6,171 nucleotides of DNA from Gemmatimonadales bacterium (GTDB lineage Bacteria > Gemmatimonadota > Gemmatimonadetes > Palauibacterales > Palauibacteraceae). The notes under the pieces were generated by a model. It made no database searches and was not told the DNA's origin. It was given only the letters and a program-made list of their open reading frames with translations. A program made the translations under genes and the position numbers. Where the stretch lies: the NCBI GenBank assembly GCA_030608825.1, contig JAUWDL010000096.1, positions 1-6,171 on the forward strand, given 5' to 3'. Positions 1-5,870 of this stretch are shown piece after piece (position 1 is the first letter of the stretch; each line of letters opens with the position of its first letter).

Positions 1-1218
1 GAAGAGACCCAGGTAGACGATGACGAAGCTGAGGATCCTGAGAAGCACGCCTTCCTTCACCACCCGGTCGCCCACGCGCGTAAGGATCACCGCCCGCGGG
101 TGCAGGCTCTTGGTCAGCTCCGACAGGGCTTGCCGGGCCAGGACGTAGATTCGGAGCGTCTTGATCCCGCCGGCCGTCGAGCCGGCCATCCCTCCGACGA
201 ACATCAACAGGAGCAGGACGACCTGTCCGGGGATCGGCCACAGATCGTAGTCCACCGACACGAAGCCGGTCGTGGTGATGATCGACACGACCTGGAAGAG
301 GGCATCCCGGAAGGCGAGCTCGAAGCCGCTCCGGTCGTAGAGCCCACTGTTCACGATCACGAGGAGGACCAGAGCTGCGGCCCCGGCGGCCAGGACCGTG
401 AAGAAGCGCCACTCGCTGTCGCGAAGGTAGATGCCGGGGCGTCCGGTGGCGGCCCGATAGTGGAGAGTGAAGTTCACGCCCGCCAGGTACATGAACAGGA
501 TCGTCACGTACTGGATGTACGGTGAGTCGTACGCTGCGATCGACGCGTTCCGGGGAGAGAAACCGCCCGTGGATAGCGTCGTGAACGCATGCAGGACCGC
601 CTCGAACGGCGGCATCCCGCCCAGCAGATAGAGAACGGCCTGCGCTGCGGTCATCGCCCCGTACACGTACCAGAGGAGCTTCGCCGTCTGGGCGATTCTG
701 GGCTGAAGTCGCTCCGGCGTCGGACCGGGCACCTCGGCCTTGAAGAGCTGCATGCCACCGACGCCCAGGAACGGCAGGATCGCGATCCCGAGCACGATGA
801 TGCCCATCCCGCCCAACCACTGGGTGAGCGAGCGCCAGAAGAGGATTCCGTGCGGAAGCCCCTCGACCTGGGAGAACACGGTCGCGCCGGTCGTCGTGAA
901 TCCGGAGACGGACTCGAAGAGCGCGGCTACGGGTGACTGGATCGTGCCGGAGAGCACGTACGGCAGAGCCCCGGCGGCGCCGACGGCGAGCCATGCGAGA
1001 GAGACGACGGCGTATCCTTCCCTGACGGTGAGATCCCGCTCGAGTTGTGTGCGCCAGTAGCCCAGAAGGCCGACGACGACGACGAGAGCGCCCGAGAAGA
1101 AGAAGGCTCCGGCATCGCCATCCCCATAGGCGAGGGCCACCAGGAAGGTGAGCCCGAGAGCGCCGCTCAGCGCCAGGAGAATCAGGCTGACGACATGGAC
1201 GAGATGGCGCCGCCTCAC
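1..1218 (-). CDS. trkH: TrkH-family potassium uptake channel subunit, C-terminus cut by window edge
   Basis: This is the membrane-embedded, potassium-translocating subunit of a Trk system in the inner membrane, gated by the cytoplasmic TrkA protein. The frame is open for 406 codons from a GTG to the window edge with no stop; family members are about 480 residues, so roughly the last 80 are missing. The protein is strongly hydrophobic with repeated membrane-pore-membrane units. Three pore loops with the family's filter glycines are visible: GFTTTGATVF at about 106-115, LSTGGFSPRN at about 215-224 and ITTTGFVSVD at about 314-323. The helix-break segment GGMAGSTAGGIK lies at about 342-353. The fourth pore loop falls outside the window. 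The GTG start overlaps the trkA TGA (GTGA) and no in-frame ATG exists near the N-terminus, so the start is well supported and implies translational coupling. TrkG/KtrB-type relatives are the only real alternative; pairing with a double-RCK TrkA favours TrkH. Confidence 0.95.
   Translation of the reverse strand, partial: MRRRHLVHVVSLILLALSGALGLTFLVALAYGDGDAGAFFFSGALVVVVGLLGYWRTQLERDLTVREGYAVVSLAWLAVGAAGALPYVLSGTIQSPVAALFESVSGFTTTGATVFSQVEGLPHGILFWRSLTQWLGGMGIIVLGIAILPFLGVGGMQLFKAEVPGPTPERLQPRIAQTAKLLWYVYGAMTAAQAVLYLLGGMPPFEAVLHAFTTLSTGGFSPRNASIAAYDSPYIQYVTILFMYLAGVNFTLHYRAATGRPGIYLRDSEWRFFTVLAAGAAALVLLVIVNSGLYDRSGFELAFRDALFQVVSIITTTGFVSVDYDLWPIPGQVVLLLLMFVGGMAGSTAGGIKTLRIYVLARQALSELTKSLHPRAVILTRVGDRVVKEGVLLRILSFVIVYLGLF
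1215..1218 (-). promoter_or_regulatory. trkA stop / trkH start overlap (GTGA)
   Basis: The minus-strand tetramer GTGA contains both the GTG start of trkH and the TGA stop of trkA. Such overlaps normally mean translational coupling by re-initiation. No strong Shine-Dalgarno sequence sits at ideal spacing: the nearest GGAG is about 17 bases upstream, which makes dependence on trkA translation more likely. Confidence 0.8.
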
Positions 1219-2558
1219 GCGAGCAAACGCTCGATCTCCGGCACAGCGGCCGGCGCGGCGAACACGAACGCCCTGTCGCCGGGGAGCAGCACGTCGTCAC
1301 CCCGGGGCGATATCACCTCGCCATCCCGAATGATGGCTCCGATCACGCCGCCCTTTGGGAAGCTCACATCCTTGAGGGGGCGGTGGAGGATCGGAGCCTC
1401 GTCTCCGATATCGAACTCGATGGCTTCGGCGTCGGCGCCCTTGAGAGTCGCGACGGTTCGGACGCCTCCGCGGCGAACGTAGCGAAGGATCGCGTTCGCG
1501 GCGGAGATCCGAGGCGAAACGGCGGCGTCGATCCCGATGCGGGTGACCAGCGGTATGTAGTCGGGTCGATGGATCAGCGTGATCACCTTCCGGGCGCCCA
1601 TCGTCTTCGCCAGAAGCCCGGAAAGCATGTTGACGGAGTCGTTGCCGGTCAACGCGACGAAGCCATCCAGGCCTTCCACCCCCTCCATCTCCAGAAGCTC
1701 CGGATCCCGTGCGTCGCCGTGGAGGATGAGCGCCTCGGGAAGCTCCTCGGCAAGCTCCAGGCATCGGCGGCGGTCGACCTCGAGAATCGTGCAGTCGACG
1801 TCCTGGGCGGCGAGGTGCCGCGCGAGGTAGATCGCCTCCTGATTGCCACCGGCGATCATCACGCGGCGCAGCTCGAACTGGTCGTAACCGGCGAGCTTGG
1901 GTATCGAGGGCATGTCGTCCGTCGCAGCCAGGAGGAAGACCTGGTCACCCGCTTCGATCCGGCTGGAGCCGCGGGGAATCTCGGTCTTCCCATCACGGAC
2001 GATCGCGACCGCTACGAAGCGCAGGTCGGAGAGCTCGTGGTCCAGCTGGGCCATCGACTTCGCCACCACCGGAGCCCCCTCCCGTATTCGCACTCCGACC
2101 AGGCGCACCCGGTCGTCCATGAAGTGCACGAACTCGGTGGCCGCCTCGCTGACCAGCAGCTGCAGCGTCTCCCAGGCGACCTCCCGTTCGGGGCTGATGA
2201 CGAGATCGATTCCGAACAGCTCTCTCGCGAGGGCGCTGTCGGGCTCGTAGTACTCGGGAGCGCTGATGCGGGCGACTCGGAGGTCCACGTCGAACTGAGA
2301 AGCCAGCAGGCAGGCCACGATGTTCGATTGGTCCTGGCTGGTAACGGCCAGCAGCATCCCGGCGCCTGACAGCCCGGCCTTTTCCAGTACGGGAAGCGAC
2401 GCGCCGTTCCCGGTGACGGTGATGAGATCCAGCTGTTCGGATACGTACGTCGTCCTCTGCGGATCGAGGTCGATCAGGACGACATCCTGATCCTCCTCCG
2501 ACAGCCGCTTGGCCAGCTGAAAGCCCACCTGGCCCCCGCCGACGATGAGCACTCGCAT
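1215..2558 (-). CDS. trkA: Trk system potassium transporter regulatory subunit TrkA
   Basis: TrkA is the peripheral cytoplasmic ring protein that binds nucleotides (NAD(H), and ATP/ADP in studied homologues) and gates TrkH. At 447 residues it has the usual length for a two-unit TrkA: RCK_N at about 1-120, TrkA_C at about 140-222, a second RCK_N at about 230-345 and a second TrkA_C at about 365-447. The first Rossmann motif is intact (GGGQVG at 7-12, acidic D30 at the end of strand 2). The second is altered: where relatives have GGGxIG this protein reads GGNQEA at 237-242, although E260 is kept at the strand-2 end. The ATG at 2556-2558 is preceded by AAGGA at six bases spacing, which settles the start. 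It is the first gene of a two-gene operon and its stop overlaps the trkH start. Family assignment is secure; the effect of the changed motif is inference. Confidence 0.96.
   Translation of the reverse strand: MRVLIVGGGQVGFQLAKRLSEEDQDVVLIDLDPQRTTYVSEQLDLITVTGNGASLPVLEKAGLSGAGMLLAVTSQDQSNIVACLLASQFDVDLRVARISAPEYYEPDSALARELFGIDLVISPEREVAWETLQLLVSEAATEFVHFMDDRVRLVGVRIREGAPVVAKSMAQLDHELSDLRFVAVAIVRDGKTEIPRGSSRIEAGDQVFLLAATDDMPSIPKLAGYDQFELRRVMIAGGNQEAIYLARHLAAQDVDCTILEVDRRRCLELAEELPEALILHGDARDPELLEMEGVEGLDGFVALTGNDSVNMLSGLLAKTMGARKVITLIHRPDYIPLVTRIGIDAAVSPRISAANAILRYVRRGGVRTVATLKGADAEAIEFDIGDEAPILHRPLKDVSFPKGGVIGAIIRDGEVISPRGDDVLLPGDRAFVFAAPAAVPEIERLLA
1220..1233 (-). repeat. Short hairpin directly upstream of the trkH start
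   Basis: The arms CGAGC and GCTCG form a perfect five-base-pair stem around a four-base loop, ending one base before the trkH GTG. It lies inside the last codons of trkA, so it may be chance in GC-rich coding DNA. If it folds, it would cover the ribosome landing area until translating ribosomes open it. Confidence 0.35.
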
Positions 2559-2564
2559 GTTAGA

Positions 2565-2569
2565 TCCTT
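2565..2569 (-). promoter_or_regulatory. Ribosome binding site of trkA
   Basis: Read on the minus strand the bases are AAGGA, six bases before the trkA ATG. This is a good Shine-Dalgarno match at normal spacing and supports the chosen start. Confidence 0.75.
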
Positions 2570-2594
2570 ATGTTCGGGCGTACCTCGGATTAGC

Positions 2595-2623
2595 TTGATT
2601 CTGGGCTTGTCTTCCCGTATCAA
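2595..2623 (+). promoter_or_regulatory. Candidate sigma70-type promoter for the barrel protein gene
   Basis: TTGATT at 2595-2600 (4 of 6 to the -35 consensus) and TATCAA at 2618-2623 (4 of 6 to the -10 consensus) are separated by exactly 17 bases. They lie about 37 bases ahead of the ATG at 2661, a sensible leader length. On the other strand the same hexamers read TTGATA, 17 bases, AATCAA, a weaker candidate that points towards trkA. It is called on pattern alone. Confidence 0.4.
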
Positions 2624-2628
2624 CAAGC
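2605..2628. repeat. Operator-like inverted repeat GCTTGT-N12-ACAAGC
   Basis: Perfect six-base arms GCTTGT (2605-2610) and ACAAGC (2623-2628) flank a 12-base centre. The dyad sits in the only sizeable intergenic region of the window and overlaps the candidate -10 of the rightward promoter. A second dyad is interleaved with it: TTGAT (2595-2599) and ATCAA (2619-2623), 19 bases apart. The geometry would suit a dimeric regulator acting on one or both divergent genes, but no regulator family is recognised and chance is possible. Confidence 0.35.
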
Positions 2629-2650
2629 GTTCTGCGCGCGGACTCGAGCT

Positions 2651-2655
2651 GGGGA
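2651..2655 (+). promoter_or_regulatory. Ribosome binding site deciding the barrel protein start
   Basis: GGGGA lies five bases before the ATG at 2661. The frame stays open upstream to a TTG at 2595, but the binding site and the signal peptide that begins at the ATG both favour the ATG. Confidence 0.6.
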
Positions 2656-2660
2656 ATCTC

Positions 2661-3278
2661 ATGAGGAAGCGATGGATCGTTGTGGCTCTGGTCGGGATCC
2701 TCGTCGCTTCGGGCCCGGCAATGGCGCAGGGCTCCGGCTTCGGCATGGGCTTCAAGGGTGGGTACGTCGACATCGGGGGTGGCGACCTTTCCGCGGTGCA
2801 GGGGGGATTTGGTCTCGATCTCGATCTCCGCTACCGGTGGAGCAACGGCGTGTCGATCGGCTTCGGAACCGAGCTCGCCTGGCCCGGATCGGATCTGGAC
2901 GAGATCATCGATCCCTCGCTGGCCGACTTCCAATTCATCACCGTCTTCTTCGAGCCTCGATACAACTTCCTCTTCCAGCGATCGAGCGTGTCCCCGTTCA
3001 TTGGAGCGAGGGTGAGCTACGCGCGCATGAACTTCAACGTCTTCACGCCGCCCGAGGAGACCCCCTTCAAATCGGACAGCGACGGCGTGGAGTACGGCGC
3101 GACGGTCGGCGTGGAGTTCTGGCTCACCGATGGCGTCGCGCTCTCGATCGCAGCTGAGGCCTCGGGTCTCAGCTTCGGCGATGTGAAGCGGCCTGAACCG
3201 CTCCGGGAGCTTCCCGACAAGCTCGGCAAGGGCCGCAAGCTCGGGATTCTCCTCGGGATCGAGTTCCTGTTTCTCTAG
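2661..3278 (+). CDS. Outer-membrane beta-barrel family protein with signal peptide
   Basis: The 205-residue product starts with a textbook Sec signal peptide: basic MRKR, a hydrophobic stretch IVVALVGILVA, and a signal peptidase I site AMA before Q23. The mature part of about 183 residues shows alternating polar/hydrophobic strands rich in Gly and aromatics (for example 47-60, 63-74, 91-104, 111-125, 143-155, 158-171 and 193-205), separated by acidic loops. This fits a small barrel of about eight strands of the OmpA/OMP_b-brl type, inserted in the outer membrane by the BAM machinery. It ends EFLFL, so the very last residue is Leu rather than the usual Phe or Trp. The ATG at 2661 is preferred over the TTG at 2595 because the signal peptide begins there. 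It is a single gene, divergent from trkA and convergent with the kinase. The specific role (porin-like, structural or adhesive) cannot be told. Confidence 0.82.
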   Translation: MRKRWIVVALVGILVASGPAMAQGSGFGMGFKGGYVDIGGGDLSAVQGGFGLDLDLRYRWSNGVSIGFGTELAWPGSDLDEIIDPSLADFQFITVFFEPRYNFLFQRSSVSPFIGARVSYARMNFNVFTPPEETPFKSDSDGVEYGATVGVEFWLTDGVALSIAAEASGLSFGDVKRPEPLRELPDKLGKGRKLGILLGIEFLFL

Positions 3279-3306
3279 GAACGGGACTGGCGGGGCGGAG
3301 CGTGGC

Positions 3307-4776
3307 TCAGACAGCGACCGAGGCGGCCGGCGCCTCCCCGTTCTGGGCCGGGAGGACGACCTCCACCGTGGTCCCTCGGTCGGGAGCGCTCTCCGCGGAG
3401 ATTCGGCCGCCGTGGGCCTCCACGATCTGTCGGGCGATCGCGAGACCGAGGCCGGCGCCCACCGATCGACCCTCGCTGCCGGCCTGGTAGTACTTCTCGA
3501 AGATATAGGGTAGCTGTTCCGGCGGAATCCCCTTTCCCGTATCGATCACGTGAAAGACGAGACTGTCTTCCGCGCCCGATGCCCTCACGAGCACCTTGCC
3601 GCCAGCCGGCGTGAACTTGAAGGCGTTGGAGACAAGGTTGCCGAGGAGCTCGTGGGTGACCCGTATCCGGTCCACTTCCAGGCTCTCCGGCGCGCTCTCG
3701 TCCAGGGCCACACTGAAATCGATCCCCTCCTGGTCCGCCAGGATCTCAAACGCGAGGCGTACGTCGGTGAGGAGATCCCGGGTTCGCACTTGCTCCAGCT
3801 CCAGTTGAAGACCCCCGGCCAGGAAGCGGGTGAGGTTGAGCAGCTGGCTGACCCTCTCGGTCATCTGCGCCGCCTGGTCACCGATCCGCTGCAGTGCTTC
3901 GTGCTGTTTCTCGGAGACCTCGCCCAGCGTGCCCTCCTCCATCATCTCCGCGTATCCGTTGATGATGTGGATGGGTGTCTTGAGCTCGTGGCTCGCGATG
4001 CTGACGAATTCCGCCTTCAGGCGATCCAGCTCGTCGAGGCGCTCCGTCATCGATCTGAAGGATCTGGAGAGGTCTCCGATCTCGTCCGATCGCTCGTAGG
4101 GCAGCTCGCTGCTGGCGATGAACGATCCGCCGGCCACCTTTGCCATCGCCGCGCGAAGGGATCCGAGCGGCGACATCAGATTGCCGACCGTGGCGAGGCC
4201 GAGAGCCAGGGCCAGGGCGAGCGAGACCCAGACGGCGATCACGGTACGCTGGGCCGCGGACACGCTGACCTGGACGGCCCGCCGGGCATCCTCCCTCCCG
4301 TTGGCATCGATCGACGCGCCGATGCGCTCGAGGAGGCTCTCGGTGCGCACGTACACCGTCCGAATGCTGTCGAAGTAGGCGATCGCCTCGTTGATCCGGT
4401 CATCGGCGACCAGGCGCTCCAGGCGTCCGGACGCCACTTCCAGCGTGTCCAGCCGGGACTGAACGGGTTCCGCCACCTCGTCGTAGCCGATATCGGAGAG
4501 CTGCGAGAGATCGAAGCGGGCATTGGATACCGCTCGCCGAATCTCCAGCCTCAGCTCCTGACTCGGGGCGACGATGTAGCTGCGCTGGAACCTGTCGAGC
4601 TCGGAGAGCGACGTCGCGACCCGACCCATGGAGAGATAGGCCGTGGCCAGCTCGCTCTGGCGGTAGAGGACGATATCGCGCAGCTCGGTGAGCTTGAGCA
4701 CCCCATAGAAGGAGGGCGCCATGACGATGAGGATCACGACGACGAAGGTGCCGACGAGCTTGGTTCGGACAGTCAT
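3307..4776 (-). CDS. Sensor histidine kinase with extracytoplasmic helical domain and HAMP
   Basis: This is an inner-membrane sensor kinase of 489 residues that should autophosphorylate on His and pass phosphate to the neighbouring regulator. Order: transmembrane segment at about 8-29, a predicted all-helical extracytoplasmic sensor at about 30-177 resembling four-helix-bundle sensors, second transmembrane segment at about 178-201, HAMP at about 200-252 (SDEIGDLSRSF signature at 230-240), HisKA with H-box SHELKTP and phospho-acceptor H263, then HATPase with N-box HELLGNLVSNAFKF (N380, N384), G1 box DTGKG (412-416), F-box IFEKYY (425-430) and G2 box GAGLGLA (440-446). All catalytic boxes are intact, and the ExxT motif after H263 suggests that it can also dephosphorylate its partner. 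The start has GGAGGAG ten bases upstream. It lies 39 bases downstream of the regulator gene, probably in the same transcript. The ligand cannot be read from sequence. Confidence 0.94.
   Translation of the reverse strand: MTVRTKLVGTFVVVILIVMAPSFYGVLKLTELRDIVLYRQSELATAYLSMGRVATSLSELDRFQRSYIVAPSQELRLEIRRAVSNARFDLSQLSDIGYDEVAEPVQSRLDTLEVASGRLERLVADDRINEAIAYFDSIRTVYVRTESLLERIGASIDANGREDARRAVQVSVSAAQRTVIAVWVSLALALALGLATVGNLMSPLGSLRAAMAKVAGGSFIASSELPYERSDEIGDLSRSFRSMTERLDELDRLKAEFVSIASHELKTPIHIINGYAEMMEEGTLGEVSEKQHEALQRIGDQAAQMTERVSQLLNLTRFLAGGLQLELEQVRTRDLLTDVRLAFEILADQEGIDFSVALDESAPESLEVDRIRVTHELLGNLVSNAFKFTPAGGKVLVRASGAEDSLVFHVIDTGKGIPPEQLPYIFEKYYQAGSEGRSVGAGLGLAIARQIVEAHGGRISAESAPDRGTTVEVVLPAQNGEAPAASVAV
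3320..3336. repeat. Perfect dyad at the convergent gene junction
   Basis: GAGGCG and CGCCTC form a perfect six-base-pair GC-rich stem around the five-base loop GCCGG. It lies within the last codons of the kinase gene, 42 bases past the stop of the barrel gene. The 28-base gap between these two convergent genes (3279-3306) holds no hairpin, so this is the best structure that could stop transcription from the left. Neither strand has a T-run after it, so it is not a classical intrinsic terminator. Confidence 0.3.
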
Positions 4777-4786
4777 GCGCTGCGGG

Positions 4787-4793
4787 CTCCTCC
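4787..4793 (-). promoter_or_regulatory. Ribosome binding site of the histidine kinase gene
   Basis: On the minus strand the bases are GGAGGAG, ten bases before the ATG. It is a strong match at slightly long spacing, and supports separate translation initiation of the kinase rather than coupling alone. Confidence 0.7.
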
Positions 4794-4796
4794 GTC

Positions 4797-4815
4797 CCCG
4801 AAACGCCTTCTCGGG
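4797..4815 (-). repeat. Stem-loop in the regulator-kinase intergenic gap
   Basis: Read on the minus strand, CCCGAGA pairs with TTTCGGG (seven pairs including one G-T wobble) around a five-base loop, starting immediately after the regulator stop codon. There is no T-run after it, so it does not look like an intrinsic terminator. It could protect transcript ends or tune how much kinase is made relative to regulator. Confidence 0.35.
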
Positions 4816-5850
4816 CTAAGCGGGCGCCTCGGCTCCGCGGGTCACGACAGCCGCAAGCGCATCGACGACGGCCGGGTCGTAGCGCTTTCCGGCTTCCTCC
4901 TCGACGCGAGCGAGCGCCCGCTGCGTGGCCTCGTCGTCATCCAGGGGTTCCTCTTCGCGAGCGGTCGTGAAGGCAAGGGCCACCGCCACGATTCGCCCCG
5001 TGAGAGGTATGTCCTGGCCGCCCAATCCGTCCGGGAAGCCGCTTCCGTCCCAGCATTCGTGGTGCGAGAGCGCGATCTCCGCGGCCATTCGGAGCTCCGG
5101 CAGCTCACTGCCTGCCAAAAGGCCGGCCCCGATCTCCGTATGCGCGGGAAACGCCTCTCCCCGATCCACACCGGCCCGTGCCTCGCGCCCTGTGGCCGCC
5201 ACCATTCCGATGTCGTGCAGCCGGGCGGCTCGCTCCAACCTCCTGAGCGTGGAGCCGGGTCGTCCCAGGGCGCCGGCTATCCGTCCGGCCAGAGCGGCAA
5301 CGCCGCGGGACCGGTCGCCGGATGGATCGGAACGGTATGACGAGAGGCGCGCGAGGCGCTCGATCAGCTCATCCACCGCGCCGCGCAAGTCGGCTCCGTT
5401 CCCGGAGACTGTGGACTCGAGCAGAGCAGCCTGGTCCCTGCACGTCAGGTGCAGAAACCGCGTCTCCAGCAGGTTCGCGACGCGATGCCGGATCTCCGTC
5501 GGGCTGAACGGCTTGGTCAGGAAATCCTTGGCACCGAGCGAAAGCGCCCGTCTCTTCGCCTCCTGGCTCGTGTCGGACGTGAGTACGAGGATCGGCAGGT
5601 AGCTGTCGGGCGGCAGCTCCTCCTGCAGCACCTCCATCACCTCGTAGCCGTCCATCGCGGGCATGATGAGGTCGAGCAGGATCAGATCGGGGCGATAGCG
5701 GTGGGTCTGTGCGAGCACCTCGGTCGGCTGGGTGGTCCCCTTGACCTGCTTGTACCCCGCCCACTCGAGGACGTCCTTGATGTACCGCACGTTCTGGGCA
5801 TCGTCGTCGACGACCAGGACGCGCGCCTGCTCCAGTATCCTCTCCTGCAT
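4816..5850 (-). CDS. Response regulator: receiver domain plus degenerate HD-GYP domain
   Basis: The 344-residue product (counted from the ATG at 5850) has an N-terminal receiver domain at about 8-128 with all key residues: acidic D15-D17, phospho-acceptor D60 in LLDLIMPAMDGYE, T91 and K113 in LTKPF. The C-terminal half (about 155-340) is an HD-GYP-type domain, a family of cyclic-di-GMP phosphodiesterases. HD is present (H212, D213), as are H237, the HH pair (H263, H264) and a GYP-like G271-F272-P273 in DGSGFPDGL. Several catalytic positions differ: the first metal His is R180, the Lys of HDxGK is M216, and the late Asp of the usual ADxxDAL segment is L292, with T295 at its second Asp. Activity may therefore be lost or changed. 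A TTG nine bases further upstream would add MEA; the ATG, with GGA close before it, is preferred. Probable partner of the downstream kinase. Confidence 0.9.
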   Translation of the reverse strand: MQERILEQARVLVVDDDAQNVRYIKDVLEWAGYKQVKGTTQPTEVLAQTHRYRPDLILLDLIMPAMDGYEVMEVLQEELPPDSYLPILVLTSDTSQEAKRRALSLGAKDFLTKPFSPTEIRHRVANLLETRFLHLTCRDQAALLESTVSGNGADLRGAVDELIERLARLSSYRSDPSGDRSRGVAALAGRIAGALGRPGSTLRRLERAARLHDIGMVAATGREARAGVDRGEAFPAHTEIGAGLLAGSELPELRMAAEIALSHHECWDGSGFPDGLGGQDIPLTGRIVAVALAFTTAREEEPLDDDEATQRALARVEEEAGKRYDPAVVDALAAVVTRGAEAPA

Positions 5851-5870
5851 CGCTTCCAAGGGTTGCCCGG

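Noticed and set aside
100..936. Plus-strand open frames of 141 and 115 codons in the first kilobase
   Set aside because: They are antisense to trkH, whose minus-strand frame is open from 1218 to the window edge and shows clear pore loops.
1383..2369. A 328-codon open frame on the plus strand opposite trkA
   Set aside because: Antisense to conserved trkA domains, low-complexity charged composition, no recognisable motif.
2595..2660. TTG at 2595 as the start of the barrel protein
   Set aside because: It would put 22 mostly polar residues before the signal peptide and would overlap the candidate promoter; the ATG at 2661 has a ribosome site and begins the signal peptide directly.
2568..2933. 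Minus-strand open frames across 2474-2933 upstream of trkA
   Set aside because: They overlap the barrel gene antisense and, in part, trkA in another frame, and show no domain or plausible start context.
3550..5340. A 596-codon open frame on the plus strand spanning most of the kinase and regulator genes
   Set aside because: It is antisense to two genes with complete, recognisable domains on the minus strand. Its product is rich in Arg, Gly, Asp and His without any domain, as expected from a GC-rich shadow frame. Length alone is not evidence here.
5851..5859. TTG at 5857-5859 as the regulator start
   Set aside because: It adds only three residues. The ATG at 5848-5850 has GGA just upstream and is the commoner start codon; the choice is not certain.
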